Positions 8,160 to 17,677 of a stretch of DNA of 64,000 bases are shown here, piece by piece. Each line of letters opens with the position of its first letter. The stretch's first letter is position 1. A program made the position numbers and the translations under genes. Where the stretch lies: positions 1 through 64,000 of the forward strand of contig NZ_BCNT01000018.1 of NCBI RefSeq assembly GCF_001544075.1, read 5' to 3'. Under the pieces are notes generated by a model. It ran no database searches. It had not been told where the DNA came from and worked only from the letters and a program-made list of their open reading frames with translations. Source of the stretch: Comamonas terrae. Lineage in GTDB: Bacteria; Pseudomonadota; Gammaproteobacteria; Burkholderiales; Burkholderiaceae_C.

Positions 8160-10496
8160 TCATAGCAAGGGGCGTAGTTCCTTGCTGAGCGCCAGCAGCA
8201 GTTCCTCGCTGCTGAAGGGCTTGTGGAGGACCGCGACGCCTGAATGTTCCTGACGCGCCAATTGATCGGGGGAGGTATTTCCCGTCACTAGCAAGGTGGC
8301 CATCGGCATGGGTGTGCTCGAGAGCAACTCTATGATCAGATCCAGTCCATTTCCGTCGGGCAGCAGGGCATCGCTGATGAAAAGGTCCGGCCAGTCTTGT
8401 GTGGCCAGCATGTGCGCCTGAAGATCGGCGGCGCAGGAAAAGCATTGCAGCCGCATGCCCCATTGCACTAGTTGCAGGGCGAGTGCTTCGCGTACCGTAT
8501 CGTTGTCTTCGACCAGCCAAGCTGCGCGGCCGCGCAGAATGGCCGCGTCTACCCAGGGCTCCATGCCTTGTGCAAGGGGCATGCCTGTGGCATCGGTCAG
8601 GGCAAGGGTGAGGCGGAAACAGCTGCCACGCCCCGGATGGGAGCTCAGTTCCAGCGCATGCCCGAGCTGCATGGCAGCATGGCGGACAATGGCCAGGCCA
8701 AGCCCCAGCCCTTCGGAGGCGATGCGGCTGGGGTTATGCAACTGGACGAAGGGCTCGAAGATGGCTTCCTGGGCATCGGCCGCGATGCCGGATCCGGTGT
8801 CCCAGACACATAGCTGCACCTGTCCCTGCGATTTGCGGTTGCGCACCGCCACCAGAACGCCTCCCCTTTCCGTGTAGCGGATGGCGTTGTTCACCAGGTT
8901 GCGCAGAATCTGCTCAAGCAGCACCGGGTCCGACAGGACGGTGTGTGGCGTAGGGCGCATGCGCAGGTGCAGTCCCTTGCTTTGTGCATGCGACGACTCG
9001 TGGGCTTGCACGGCTTCGAAAATATCTTGCAGCTTGACCGGGCTGGACTTGGGGGGCGCCCGTCCCGTACTATCCAGCCGCGAGAAATCGAGTAGATGCC
9101 TGAGCAAATCTTCCATGGCCGACACGGCTCGACCCAGGCGGGCGAACAGGTCCTGTACTGCGGCGCTTGATGCGGTTTTCGCCATTTCCTGGCGCAGCAG
9201 GCCAAGCAGAAGGCTGACGCTGACCAGCGGCTGTCGCAGATCGTGGCTGGCATTGGCGATGAAGCGTGTCTTGGCTGCATTGGCGGCATCCAGATCGCGG
9301 GTGCGCAGGGCAACCCGCGTCTCCAGCGTACGGTTGAGCTGATCCACCTGCGCCATGGCATCGAATAGGCGCACCAGCAGCAGGCCGGAATAGCTAAAGA
9401 GCGCCAGTGGCAGCACGCGGGTCAGAGTTATGGAGTGCGTGATGGGGAGCCAGCCCAGCAGCTGGTAGGCAAAGTCATGAAGGGCTGCCACAAAAATGGC
9501 CAGCAGGCATGCGCAAAGCGCCCAGTGCATGAAATCCCGGGCAGAGCGAGCGGCGGCCACCACGAGCTGTATCGACCGCAGATTCATGGCGGCAAGCACC
9601 CCATATACGAGTACGCGCGTAGTCGGCAACCATGGAGCAGGCAGGCAGGCCGCCAGCAAGGGAATGCCGCACATCAGGCTCCAGAAAAACCGGGGCCGGA
9701 GCAGCGGGCGGCCGAAGCGCAGACTATGGGCATAGGCCTGGAGAAGAATTCCCATCCAGATGATGGCCGTGAAGAGAAATTTCTCTATCCACTCGTTGGG
9801 CCAGGCCAACAGGTTGCCGTAGAAGACATAGTTGCGCACGCTGCTGATCAGCTCCAGCGCTCCGAACAAGCCTATGGCCTGCTCGCGTGGCTGCCGCCAG
9901 GCCACAATGAGCAGCAGCACGGCAAGCACGGCGGCCGCCAGGTTCAAGTGCTGCGTGAGTTCGTGGTACCACCACAAGGCTTGGTTGTACGAGCGCTCCA
10001 ACAGATGGGCGGGTCCGGCTTGCACGGTCGACAAGCCGCCGAGATGGCTGTAGTGCAGAACCATGCGCAGCTCGTTGTCGCCGGCCTGGAGCAGATGGGG
10101 AGGCAGTCGGATCAACCCTGGCGCCGGTACCATGCGGTTCTCCGGCGGATGTCTGTCGATCAGGGTTCCGTTCAGGTGAATCTCATGTGTCGGCGAGATG
10201 CGCTCCAGCTCCAGCACCCAGGGAACATCGGGAGCGGCGTCAAGCGGCAGGATCAGGCGGTATTCACCGCGGCCGCTGGCAGGTATGCCACGCAAGGCCC
10301 AGGTGTCGGGCAGTTGGGTCGGGATCCAGGGGGCGGTGTCGTCGCCGCGGAAGTCGGCTTGGTCGAACACCCGTATGGACTCCTGTTCGGCATGGGCTGC
10401 ACCTGGCAGCCCGAACAGCCAGGTGGCGCAAAGCCATAGCGCGACGCTGGCGCAGACATGCAGACACCGGTGCATGGCGAAGGCGAGCGCGCGCAT
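8160..10496 (-). CDS. Hybrid sensor histidine kinase with 7TM-DISM-type sensor and C-terminal receiver
   Basis: About 778 aa. A signal peptide ending near AHA is followed by a periplasmic beta-rich domain, about seven membrane helices (residues about 180-385), a HisKA domain with phosphoacceptor His418 (IANASHDLRQP), a HATPase_c domain (N-box NLVNNAIRY, G-box DTGSGI, and GLGLGLAIV) and a C-terminal receiver with phosphoacceptor Asp709 (LFISDALLPDG). This is the 7TMR-DISM hybrid layout, where a carbohydrate-like or other ligand is sensed outside the membrane. The start is uncertain: an in-frame ATG at 10547 adds 17 residues, and neither has a clear ribosome site. It converges with the LuxR-type regulator. 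Confidence 0.88.
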   Translation of the reverse strand: MRALAFAMHRCLHVCASVALWLCATWLFGLPGAAHAEQESIRVFDQADFRGDDTAPWIPTQLPDTWALRGIPASGRGEYRLILPLDAAPDVPWVLELERISPTHEIHLNGTLIDRHPPENRMVPAPGLIRLPPHLLQAGDNELRMVLHYSHLGGLSTVQAGPAHLLERSYNQALWWYHELTQHLNLAAAVLAVLLLIVAWRQPREQAIGLFGALELISSVRNYVFYGNLLAWPNEWIEKFLFTAIIWMGILLQAYAHSLRFGRPLLRPRFFWSLMCGIPLLAACLPAPWLPTTRVLVYGVLAAMNLRSIQLVVAAARSARDFMHWALCACLLAIFVAALHDFAYQLLGWLPITHSITLTRVLPLALFSYSGLLLVRLFDAMAQVDQLNRTLETRVALRTRDLDAANAAKTRFIANASHDLRQPLVSVSLLLGLLRQEMAKTASSAAVQDLFARLGRAVSAMEDLLRHLLDFSRLDSTGRAPPKSSPVKLQDIFEAVQAHESSHAQSKGLHLRMRPTPHTVLSDPVLLEQILRNLVNNAIRYTERGGVLVAVRNRKSQGQVQLCVWDTGSGIAADAQEAIFEPFVQLHNPSRIASEGLGLGLAIVRHAAMQLGHALELSSHPGRGSCFRLTLALTDATGMPLAQGMEPWVDAAILRGRAAWLVEDNDTVREALALQLVQWGMRLQCFSCAADLQAHMLATQDWPDLFISDALLPDGNGLDLIIELLSSTPMPMATLLVTGNTSPDQLARQEHSGVAVLHKPFSSEELLLALSKELRPLL

Positions 10497-10567
10497 GTTG
10501 ATGGGAGTGTGAAGGGGTTTTCGGGCCCGCCCCATTCTATCCGCCAAGCCGGGTCAGCTTCCGTACT

Positions 10568-10604
10568 AAAACAAAGGCGACGGGCCTGGCAGCCGCATCG
10601 CCTT
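10568..10604 (-). terminator. Terminator of the lipoprotein gene
   Basis: Read on the minus strand, AAAGGCGA and TCGCCTTT form an 8-bp stem around a GC-rich loop, followed by a T-rich tract (GTTTTAG). It lies downstream of the lipoprotein gene stop. Confidence 0.7.
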
Positions 10605-10627
10605 TGGCTGGAGCACGCAATAGAAGT

Positions 10628-12289
10628 TTATGGCTTGACGACGGATACCGAGAGGAAGCGAGCGTTGATATTGGTATCCGCGCGGGTTGCCAGCGTCATG
10701 CCGCCGAAGGGAAGCTGAACCACTCCGCTGCACGAACCTGCGCCTTGGCCGCCCGCTCCCGTGCAGGCATTGCGGGCGCGATAGCGCATGCCATCGAAGG
10801 GGATGTTGTAGGTGATCGTATCGGTATGGCTGTCCGATGCGAAGCTGCGGGTGACCGTACCGGTTGTGTCATCAACGGCCGTAACCGTGTTGGTGTCATC
10901 CGGCTGCATGGTGAGTCCGCCAGCGTTCAGCTGGAACTGCCAGTATGACGACGAGTTGCCCACGGGTGGCAGGGCCAGCTTTCCCTTTGAAACCAGTGCG
11001 GCAATGGATGGGTTGTTGGTGTCGGAGCCTTGTGCCAGCAGCAGCGTCTTGCCGGATGCGTTGCGGAAGGCAAATACCCGGTCCTGGGATATGCCCTTTT
11101 CCATGTAGTCGAAGCCACCGGCAGGATTGGCGACCAAGGTGCCTTTCGATTGCGTGTCCGGTGCGCAGGCCTCGGCGCCGGACGGGCAATTGTGCGACAA
11201 GCCGTTCGCGCCATCGGCTGAGAACTCGGTATCGCCGTAATCGCCGATCTGCGTGTCGAACGTCTTTGAATATCCCACCCGGTCGTAGCTGCCGGCCAAT
11301 GCCGCGACGGAAAGGACTTGCTCCGGAAAGGCAATCATCGCTTTTCCTGTCATGCCGGAGCCCGACAGCATGGTCATCACGCCAGAGCGCGACACGAGGA
11401 TGCGCGTGCCGGCTACGTTGTTGATGGTGGCGGTGTAGTTGCAGGCGGAGCCTGCCAGTGCCTGGCCGTCGATCTTCATGGTGGCGACATCCACGGCCAG
11501 CGTACCGGTGCCGCTGCCCAGCAGATCCACATAGCGTAGCGTGCCGGTTTTGAGTCCCGGACAATCTGCTGCAGCGGCGGGGGCCAGCACGGTGTTCACG
11601 ATTGTGGACAGGTTGGTGCCCCCAAGGGCCGCAGCCGCCGTGAGGTCAGAGAGTTTGATTTCCGCACTGGCCAGTTTGGCTCCCAGCTTGTCGAGCACGC
11701 CATCGTAGTTGGCGGCAGTGCCGTTCGCGCCGCTGCCGGCCTGCAGAGGGCCGCCCACGATATCGCTGACCGTGGATATGTCGATGAAGGCAGCCAGAGC
11801 TTGCGCCAGCGCTTTTTGCGCGGTGACAACGGCCGATGGATCAACGGCCTTGGGGCTCACGCCGAAGGCGTCAAAAAAGGATTTCGGATCGGTGCCGGCG
11901 AACTGGGCGACCAGCAACTCGCTCAAGGGCGTGATATTGGCTGTGGCACTGGCTGTTTGGCCAGAGCCGGCCAGCATTGAATGCAGTGTGGTTTTGCCAT
12001 CGGCACTGGTGGCGCTCAGCACGCAAGGCAGTGTGCCGTTGGTGATGCTGGCGGTGTAGGTGCCATCCGTGCCAGAGGTCGCAGTTGCATTGCCGGCAGC
12101 ACACAGCACATTGATGGCCGCTGAGGCCATTGCTGCACCGGTGGCTGCCGTGCCGCTGATCTTCAGTGTGGTGGACTTGTCTTGCGACTGAGAACCGCTG
12201 CTGCCGTCTCCGCCGCCGCAGGCTACAAGGGCTGTCGGGAGCACGACGGTGGCGATCACGCGTGCAATGGCTGTCATCTGTGGCTTCAT
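10628..12289 (-). CDS. Putative lipoprotein with N-terminal carboxypeptidase-regulatory-like domain, function unknown
   Basis: 553 aa from the ATG at 12289, chosen for its upstream AGGGAGA ribosome site. A signal peptide with lipobox LVAC (Cys24) is followed by a Gly/Ser-rich linker (GGGDGSSGSQS). Residues about 40-115 resemble the transthyretin-like or carboxypeptidase-regulatory fold often found at the start of surface lipoproteins (SGTAATGAAMASAAI, then ANITPLSELLVAQ). The remaining roughly 430 residues are Ala/Gly/Thr-rich with scattered Cys pairs, suggesting an extracytoplasmic beta-structure. No enzymatic motif is visible. It is flanked by a sensor kinase and a GGDEF gene on the same strand, which may indicate a surface-signalling neighbourhood. 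Confidence 0.75.
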   Translation of the reverse strand: MKPQMTAIARVIATVVLPTALVACGGGDGSSGSQSQDKSTTLKISGTAATGAAMASAAINVLCAAGNATATSGTDGTYTASITNGTLPCVLSATSADGKTTLHSMLAGSGQTASATANITPLSELLVAQFAGTDPKSFFDAFGVSPKAVDPSAVVTAQKALAQALAAFIDISTVSDIVGGPLQAGSGANGTAANYDGVLDKLGAKLASAEIKLSDLTAAAALGGTNLSTIVNTVLAPAAAADCPGLKTGTLRYVDLLGSGTGTLAVDVATMKIDGQALAGSACNYTATINNVAGTRILVSRSGVMTMLSGSGMTGKAMIAFPEQVLSVAALAGSYDRVGYSKTFDTQIGDYGDTEFSADGANGLSHNCPSGAEACAPDTQSKGTLVANPAGGFDYMEKGISQDRVFAFRNASGKTLLLAQGSDTNNPSIAALVSKGKLALPPVGNSSSYWQFQLNAGGLTMQPDDTNTVTAVDDTTGTVTRSFASDSHTDTITYNIPFDGMRYRARNACTGAGGQGAGSCSGVVQLPFGGMTLATRADTNINARFLSVSVVKP

Positions 12290-12420
12290 GTTTTCTCCCT
12301 GCTCAAAGGTTGCTTTGGGGCGGATTATTGGAATGAGCGCCTGGGAGGGACTATCGGCCATGTGGCCGATGGAATAGGCTCTCTACATATGCTTACACGC
12401 TGTAAGAACGGGCCAGCTTC

Positions 12421-13563
12421 TTACAGCGCGACGGTTTGGTTGCGGCCTGACGCCTTGGCCTGGTAAAGGCCTGTGTCGGCGCGTTTGAGCAGTGCGCTGA
12501 AATCCACATCTGCATCGGTCACGGTGGCCACGCCGATGCTTGCCGTATAGGCGGGTATATCGGCTAAAGCCTGCCGCTCCAGGGCCTGGCGGATACGCTC
12601 TGCCGCGGTCCAGGCGGCCGCGCTGCCGGTCTCGCGAAGCACCACGACGAACTCCTCGCCGCCGTAGCGTCCCAGCACGTCGCCGTTGCGCAAGCGGGAT
12701 GCGATCAGGGCGGTGCAGTCCTGCAGCACCCTGTCGCCGATGGGATGACCCCACTGGTCGTTGATGTCCTTGAAGCGGTCTATGTCCAGCAGCAGCACGG
12801 AAAACGGCCGCGCGTAACGCTTCCAGCGCGACCATTCCTTTTCTCCGGCCTGGAACAGGGTGCGCCGGGTGAGCGCGCCGGTCAGGCTGTCGTGGGAAGC
12901 CTGATGCTCGAATTCATACCGGACGCGCTCGCTGACCATCAGCAGTGCACCTATGCTCAGCAGCAAGGCCGACAGGTGGAAGCCGGCCGCATAGATCTGC
13001 TGCATGGGTGCGCGCATCAGCCGGGTCGAGCCGGGTTCGTCAAACCAGAAGGTGGTGCTGGCCCTGAGTACCATCACCATGCACAGCAGCACCAGAACAA
13101 TCACCATGAGACGGCAAGAAAATCCCTTGCCATGGCGATGGAGCAGCCGTGCATGCGCGAAGGCGCAGATCGCCATGCCGCCGGCAAACAGCAAGGTGCG
13201 GGCGCGGAAGTCCGGCTGAATCTGCCAGAAATAGCTCATGGCCACCAGCAGGGCCACGCCTGCCGTGGCCCAGGAATGCCATGAGCATGGTCGCTGCCAG
13301 AAGCGCTGGCTGCCGACATAGAACAGGCCCATGCCGCTCATCAGCAGGGCATTGCCCGCCAGCATGACCAGAAAAGGCGGCAGCAGGCCTTCAAGGCCGA
13401 AGAAGATGCTCGAGGCCGTGCACAGCAGCGGTGCCAGGCACCAGGGCAGCACGCCCGGCATGGCCATCGGCAGACTGCGGCGCACGCCCCACAGGACCAT
13501 GGCCATGACGGCACAGGTCAGGCCCGCCACAGAACTGATGGAGAGCGGATCGATATGCGGCAT
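12421..13563 (-). CDS. Membrane-bound diguanylate cyclase (GGDEF)
   Basis: 380 aa from the ATG at 13563 (an upstream TTG would add 8 residues). Six or more hydrophobic segments occupy residues 1-200 and would act as a membrane sensor. A GGDEF domain (residues about 215-375) has an intact active site, RYGGEEF, and an RNGD inhibitory I-site five residues upstream, so the enzyme should make c-di-GMP from two GTP and be product-inhibited. There is no EAL domain. The ligand is unknown. No strong ribosome-binding site precedes either start. Confidence 0.9.
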   Translation of the reverse strand: MPHIDPLSISSVAGLTCAVMAMVLWGVRRSLPMAMPGVLPWCLAPLLCTASSIFFGLEGLLPPFLVMLAGNALLMSGMGLFYVGSQRFWQRPCSWHSWATAGVALLVAMSYFWQIQPDFRARTLLFAGGMAICAFAHARLLHRHGKGFSCRLMVIVLVLLCMVMVLRASTTFWFDEPGSTRLMRAPMQQIYAAGFHLSALLLSIGALLMVSERVRYEFEHQASHDSLTGALTRRTLFQAGEKEWSRWKRYARPFSVLLLDIDRFKDINDQWGHPIGDRVLQDCTALIASRLRNGDVLGRYGGEEFVVVLRETGSAAAWTAAERIRQALERQALADIPAYTASIGVATVTDADVDFSALLKRADTGLYQAKASGRNQTVAL

Positions 13564-13613
13564 TTGCGCTAGTTTGAAACAAGTCAATACAAATTGTTGT
13601 CAAACATTTTCAA

Positions 13614-13647
13614 GCGCAAAAAAGCCTGCGCAATAGGGCAGGCCTTG
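13614..13647 (-). terminator. Terminator of the SDR gene
   Basis: On the minus strand a GCCTGC...GCAGGC stem is followed by TTTTTT, 25 bp beyond the stop of the dehydrogenase gene. Confidence 0.7.
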
Positions 13648-13671
13648 GGGTTGGGCTTGAAGCAGGTCGCG

Positions 13672-14430
13672 TCAGCGCGGCGCGAGGCGGATGGCTCCGT
13701 CCAGGCGGATCACTTCGCCGTTGAGCATGTCGTTTTCCAGGATGTGCTTGACCAGCTTGGCATAGTCTGCGGGCGTTCCCAGGCGGCTGGGGAAGGGCAC
13801 GCCCGCGGCCAGCGCGTCCTGCACCTCCTGCGGCATGCCGAACAGCATGGGTGTACCGAAGATGCCCGGTGCTATCGTCATGTTGCGGATGCCGCTGCGC
13901 GCCAGGTCGCGGGCAATCGGCAAGGTCATGCCCACGATGCCGCCCTTGGAGGCTGCATAGGCGGCCTGTCCGATCTGGCCGTCATAGGCCGCCACGCTGG
14001 CGGTGGAAATCAGCACGCCGCGCTCGCCGGTGGCTTCGGGCTCGTTGCGGTTCATGGCCTCTGCAGCGAGGCGGATCATGTTGAAGCTGCCGATCAGGTT
14101 GACCGTGATGGTCTTGGTATAGAGCGCAAGACTGTGTGCACCGTTCTTGCCCACGGTTTTTTCCGCAGGGGCAATGCCCGCGCAATTGACCAGGCCCGCC
14201 AGCTTGCCCAGGCTGGTGGCCTTGGAAACGACTGCTTGTCCATCGGCTTCGCTGCTCACGTCGCATCGCACGAAGGCGCCGCCGATGTCGCGGGCCACGG
14301 CCTCGCCCTTGTCTGCCTGCATGTCGGCGATCACGACCTTGCCGCCATGGGCCGCCAGCATGCGGGCGGTACCTTCGCCCAGGCCGGAAGCGCCCCCGGT
14401 CACGATGAATACGCGGTCTTGGATCTGCAT
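13672..14430 (-). CDS. Short-chain dehydrogenase, 3-hydroxyacyl-CoA dehydrogenase type II-like
   Basis: 252 aa, a classical single-domain SDR. The NAD-binding [10 protein letters not shown] lies at residues 11-20, VNCAG supports the Rossmann sheet, and the catalytic Ser (LISTASVAA) and YAASK (Tyr-x-x-x-Lys) are intact. The sequence, including [10 protein letters not shown] and FPSRLGTP, matches the HSD17B10-like group acting on 3-hydroxy-2-methylbutyryl-CoA and related acyl-CoAs in isoleucine or fatty-acid breakdown. An AGGAG ribosome site precedes the ATG. A palindromic operator like those of branched-chain amino acid catabolism regulators lies 29 bp upstream, which supports that pathway. 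The gene is monocistronic here. Confidence 0.88.
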   Translation of the reverse strand: MQIQDRVFIVTGGASGLGEGTARMLAAHGGKVVIADMQADKGEAVARDIGGAFVRCDVSSEADGQAVVSKATSLGKLAGLVNCAGIAPAEKTVGKNGAHSLALYTKTITVNLIGSFNMIRLAAEAMNRNEPEATGERGVLISTASVAAYDGQIGQAAYAASKGGIVGMTLPIARDLARSGIRNMTIAPGIFGTPMLFGMPQEVQDALAAGVPFPSRLGTPADYAKLVKHILENDMLNGEVIRLDGAIRLAPR

Positions 14431-14458
14431 GGATGTCTCCTAGGGTTCTGGGAACGCA

Positions 14459-14477
14459 TTACGTTAACGTAAACGTC
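14459..14477. promoter_or_regulatory. Palindromic operator upstream of the SDR gene (LiuR-like)
   Basis: TTACGTTAACGTAA (14459-14472) is a perfect 14-bp palindrome, with a second overlapping ACGTTTACG-type half-site up to 14477. The pattern resembles sites reported for MerR-family LiuR regulators of leucine/isoleucine degradation in proteobacteria. No such regulator gene is in the window, so the assignment is inference. Confidence 0.5.
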
Positions 14478-14521
14478 AATTATGCATGCCGGATGGCGAA
14501 AAGCGCAGGGTCCGGGAAGGC

Positions 14522-14555
14522 AAAAAAAAAGCCCGATCACGGGGATCGGGCTTAA
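14522..14555 (-). terminator. Terminator downstream of the phasin gene
   Basis: On the minus strand GCCCGATC and GATCGGGC form an 8-bp perfect stem followed by nine T. It lies about 140 bp beyond the phasin stop. Confidence 0.8.
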
Positions 14556-14690
14556 AGGATCCGTGAAACGGGGGTTTCAGGAGGATCCAAGGAGACAACT
14601 GGTGAGGCCGCCATCTAGCGATATCGGCCTGGCATGGGGCGATTATAAGGGTAAACCCGAATTTTTGCATCCCATGCCGATAAGCCTGTC

Positions 14691-15239
14691 TTAGCGCTTG
14701 GCGTTGCCGGTGGTCTTGACGGCTTCCGTGGCGGTGTTGGTCACGGTGTTGAAGTTGGTCTCGGCCAGGTCGGACGCCTGCTTCACGGCCTTTTGCACCG
14801 ATTCGAAGGCGCTGTTGGCGGCGGAGACGGCATTCTTCATGATGGCCACTGCGGATTCGGAACCGGCGGGGGCGTTCTTGGCCGTGCTTTCGAGCAGGGC
14901 GTTGAAGTTCTTGCGGGCTTCGGTCACCTGGGTTTCGAAGGCCTTGCCGAATTCGGTCGTCGTTGTGCTGGCGATGTCGTACAGATGACGGCTGTAGGAA
15001 GCGGTCTTCTCGGCCAGGGGCTGGAACAGGCTGGCTTGCAGGGCCAGCAGCTCCTGCGCATCCTTCACGCTCAGGACGGCCTGGGTGTGCTGGGCAGCTT
15101 CGTTCAGGGCAGCGCGCGAAGCGGTCACGTTCAGTTCAACCAGCTTTTCCACGCCTTCGAAGGCTTTGGTGGTCAGGCCGAACAGGGTTTCGACGTTGGC
15201 TTTGTGTGCGCTCAGGATTTGGTCAGGGGTCAGGCTCAT
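14691..15239 (-). CDS. phaP: Phasin, polyhydroxyalkanoate granule-associated protein
   Basis: 182 aa. It starts at the ATG of [22 protein letters not shown], preceded by GGAGA on the minus strand; the long upstream extension is non-coding promoter DNA. The all-alpha, Ala-rich, amphipathic sequence without signal peptide or membrane helix ([26 protein letters not shown]) is the betaproteobacterial phasin type, about 180-190 aa. Phasins coat PHB granules in the cytoplasm and are expressed when polymer accumulates. The upstream region carries several TGC(N)GCA palindromes of the kind bound by PhaR, consistent with repression relieved by PHB. Confidence 0.92.
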   Translation of the reverse strand: MSLTPDQILSAHKANVETLFGLTTKAFEGVEKLVELNVTASRAALNEAAQHTQAVLSVKDAQELLALQASLFQPLAEKTASYSRHLYDIASTTTTEFGKAFETQVTEARKNFNALLESTAKNAPAGSESAVAIMKNAVSAANSAFESVQKAVKQASDLAETNFNTVTNTATEAVKTTGNAKR

Positions 15240-15329
15240 TTCATTCTCCAAATTTGCAGATCGGACAAGGGGATCGGGACGGAGGCAACAACTGCGCTGA
15301 CATGGCCGCCAGTCTTTTGGACTGGTATG

Positions 15330-15404
15330 TTGCAGTGCAGCATGAGCGTATTGTAGAGAGGCTTGATGCTGCAATGCAAGCAATAAATTGCTGCACTGCA
15401 GCAA
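15330..15404. promoter_or_regulatory. Candidate PhaR operators upstream of phasin
   Basis: The 472-bp gap 15240-15711 holds a cluster of TGCAGC/GCTGCA motifs: TTGCAGTGCAGCA (15330-15342), TGCTGCAATGCA (from 15367) and a perfect palindrome TTGCTGCACTGCAGCAA (15388-15404, two 8-bp arms around one C). Such TGC-rich sites are the known targets of the PHB-responsive repressor PhaR. The rest of the gap shows no gene that I can support. Confidence 0.6.
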
Positions 15405-15711
15405 AAAGTTTGGAAAATTGTTGGTTTTTGATAGATGTTTGATTTCGCAAGGTTTTTTATGTCTTGTAGACGACATAAAAATGCAGGGCGCCGCTCAAAT
15501 TGCCTTTTTACGGGCAATAAGGTCGAGGCTGTATTGCCGAGTTTCGAATCTACCGAAGCCATTAACGAATATCCCGCTCATTCATGGGGAAACGGAAATG
15601 CCGCTTCGGCCGATAAATCCCTCTCGGAAAAACAAAAGGTCTGTCGATGCGGTACGGCAAACTGTCTCCTTGGTGCTGGTTGGCAGGCGGCGCATGCGCA
15701 CAATGGCGGCC

Positions 15712-16185
15712 ATGACCGACCACAGCCCTGCACCGCAACCTGCGAGAACCGAGCGCGCCGTGCCCCAGCCGCGCCAGGCCTATGCCGTATTCCGTGACAT
15801 CAGCACGCGCTGGTCGGACAACGATGTCTATGGGCATGTGAACAATGTCGTCTACTACAGCTGGTTCGACACGGCCGTGAATGCGTATCTGATCGAGCAG
15901 GGCGTGCTGGATATCCACGGCGGCCAGACCATAGGGCTGGTGATAGAGACGCAGTGCAATTACTTTGCCTCGCTGGCCTTTCCGCAAATGGTGGAAGCCG
16001 GCATCCGCGTGGCCCATATCGGCAGCTCCAGCGTGCGCTACGAGGTCGGGCTGTTCGCCAAGGGCGAGGCCAGTTCGGCGGCGGCCGGGCATTTCGTGCA
16101 TGTCTATGTGGACAGCCAGACGCGGCGGCCGGTTTCCATTCCAGCCGCCTTGCGCGCCGCACTGGAGCCATTGCGCAAGGCTTGA
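15712..16185 (+). CDS. Acyl-CoA thioesterase, 4-hydroxybenzoyl-CoA thioesterase (hotdog) family
   Basis: 157 aa from the ATG at 15712; in-frame ATGs at 15694 and 15703 are also possible. The signature DNDVYGHVNNVVYYSWFDTAV contains the active-site Asp and the GHVNN motif of the 4-HBT hotdog fold. The enzyme hydrolyses acyl-CoA thioesters in the cytoplasm; the acyl chain cannot be told from sequence. It stands alone, 15 bp or more before a dispersed Comamonadaceae repeat and upstream of pncB. Confidence 0.85.
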   Translation: MTDHSPAPQPARTERAVPQPRQAYAVFRDISTRWSDNDVYGHVNNVVYYSWFDTAVNAYLIEQGVLDIHGGQTIGLVIETQCNYFASLAFPQMVEAGIRVAHIGSSSVRYEVGLFAKGEASSAAAGHFVHVYVDSQTRRPVSIPAALRAALEPLRKA

Positions 16186-16211
16186 GCGCGCCGTGGGCCC
16201 TGGGCCTTCGG

Positions 16212-16260
16212 TTTTGATAGCTGCCTGCGCTTGCCTGGCGGGCGTTACAACCGGTTTTCA
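16212..16260 (+). repeat. Dispersed AGCTGC-type repeat (left-arm copy)
   Basis: TTTTGATAGCTGCCTGCGCTTGCC and a degenerate right part form one copy of the small intergenic repeat seen also at 21067, 32542, 40801, 42049 and 49171. Confidence 0.5.
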
Positions 16261-16389
16261 ATGAAACTCGCCGGACGAGCGGCCACTGCGGCCGAAAACC
16301 AGGGCGCCTGCGGGAATCGCCTACACTCGATGTTCTGACTCACGTCTGCCAGTCTTTTTGCTGCCGGGCTCTCCAGTCCGCCGCCGTCC

Positions 16390-17622
16390 ATGATCATCAC
16401 CAGCCTGCTCGACACCGACCTGTACAAATTCACGATGATGCAGGTGGTGCTGCACCAGTTCCCGGGTGCGCAGGTCGAATACCGCTTCAAGTGCCGCAAT
16501 CCGGGCGTGCAGCTGGCGCCCTATGTGAACGAGATCCGCGAGGAGATCCGTTCGCTGTGCCAGCTGCGCTTCCAGGATGCCGAACTGGCGTACCTGGGGT
16601 CGCTGCGCTTCATCAAGAGCGATTTCGTGGACTTTCTGGGGCTGTTCCAGCTCAACGAGAAATACATCACGGTGACGCCTCTGGCCAACGGCGAGATCGA
16701 CATCACGATCAAGGGCCCATGGCTGCACACCATCCTGTTCGAGATTCCGGTGCTGGCCATCGTCAACGAGGTGTACTTCCGCAACACCCAGCTGGTGCCG
16801 GCCTTTCCCGAAGGGCGCCGGCGCCTGGACCATAAGATCGCGCTGCTGCAGCAGGAGGGGCTGGAAACGCTCAAGATCGCCGACTACGGCACGCGCCGGC
16901 GCTTTTCCAAGGCCTGGCACGAGGAAGTGCTGCGCGTGCTGTGCGCACGCCTGGGCACGGAAGGGGGCCTGCGCCCCGGCGTCGGGCGCAGGCCGGGCCA
17001 GCTTGCCGGCACCAGCAATGTGCTGTATGCGATGAAGCTGGGCATCACGCCGCTGGGCACGCTGGCGCACGAATACCTGCAGGCCTGCCAGTCGCTGGGG
17101 CCGCGTCTGCGCGACAGCCAGATCTTCGGCTTCGAGTCCTGGGCACGCGAATACCGCGGCGACCTGGGCATTGCGCTGTCCGACGTCTATGGCATGACGG
17201 CCTTTCTGCGCGACTTCGACCTCTACTTCTGCAAGCTCTTCGACGGCGCGCGCCACGACAGCGGCGATCCCTTCGAGTGGGGCGAGCGCCTGATCGCGCA
17301 CTACAAGGCCAACAAGATCGATCCGCTGACCAAGGTGCTGATCTTCAGCGACGGCCTGACGGTGCCGCGCACCATCGAACTGTTCGAGCGCTTCAATGGC
17401 CGCTGCAAGCTGGCCTTCGGCATAGGCACCAATCTGACCAACGACCTGGGCGATGCACCCGACCATGTGCCCCTGCAGATTGTGATCAAGATGACCCGCT
17501 GCAACGGCCAGCCCGTGGCCAAGCTGTCGGACACGCCGGGCAAGAGCATGTGCGACGACGAGAAATACCTGGCCTATCTGCGCCAGGTGTTCGAGATCGC
17601 CCCGCCCGGGGCCAAGGGCTGA
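16390..17622 (+). CDS. pncB: Nicotinate phosphoribosyltransferase
   Basis: 410 aa, the standard length for bacterial PncB. N-terminal [21 protein letters not shown] is the hallmark of the family; FSKAWHEE and [11 protein letters not shown] lie in the catalytic core. It converts nicotinate, PRPP and ATP to nicotinate mononucleotide in the Preiss-Handler NAD salvage pathway, in the cytoplasm. It is monocistronic, followed 55 bp later by a permease gene on the same strand with its own ribosome site. Confidence 0.96.
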   Translation: MIITSLLDTDLYKFTMMQVVLHQFPGAQVEYRFKCRNPGVQLAPYVNEIREEIRSLCQLRFQDAELAYLGSLRFIKSDFVDFLGLFQLNEKYITVTPLANGEIDITIKGPWLHTILFEIPVLAIVNEVYFRNTQLVPAFPEGRRRLDHKIALLQQEGLETLKIADYGTRRRFSKAWHEEVLRVLCARLGTEGGLRPGVGRRPGQLAGTSNVLYAMKLGITPLGTLAHEYLQACQSLGPRLRDSQIFGFESWAREYRGDLGIALSDVYGMTAFLRDFDLYFCKLFDGARHDSGDPFEWGERLIAHYKANKIDPLTKVLIFSDGLTVPRTIELFERFNGRCKLAFGIGTNLTNDLGDAPDHVPLQIVIKMTRCNGQPVAKLSDTPGKSMCDDEKYLAYLRQVFEIAPPGAKG

Positions 17623-17677
17623 GCGCAGGCAGGGCAGGCATTCCGATACAACGACAAGGGAACAGGGGAGACAGGCT

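Noticed and set aside
15388..15711. 108-residue N-terminal extension of the thioesterase
   Set aside because: The extension overlaps the phasin promoter and has no homology pattern; the hotdog domain starts after the internal ATG codons.
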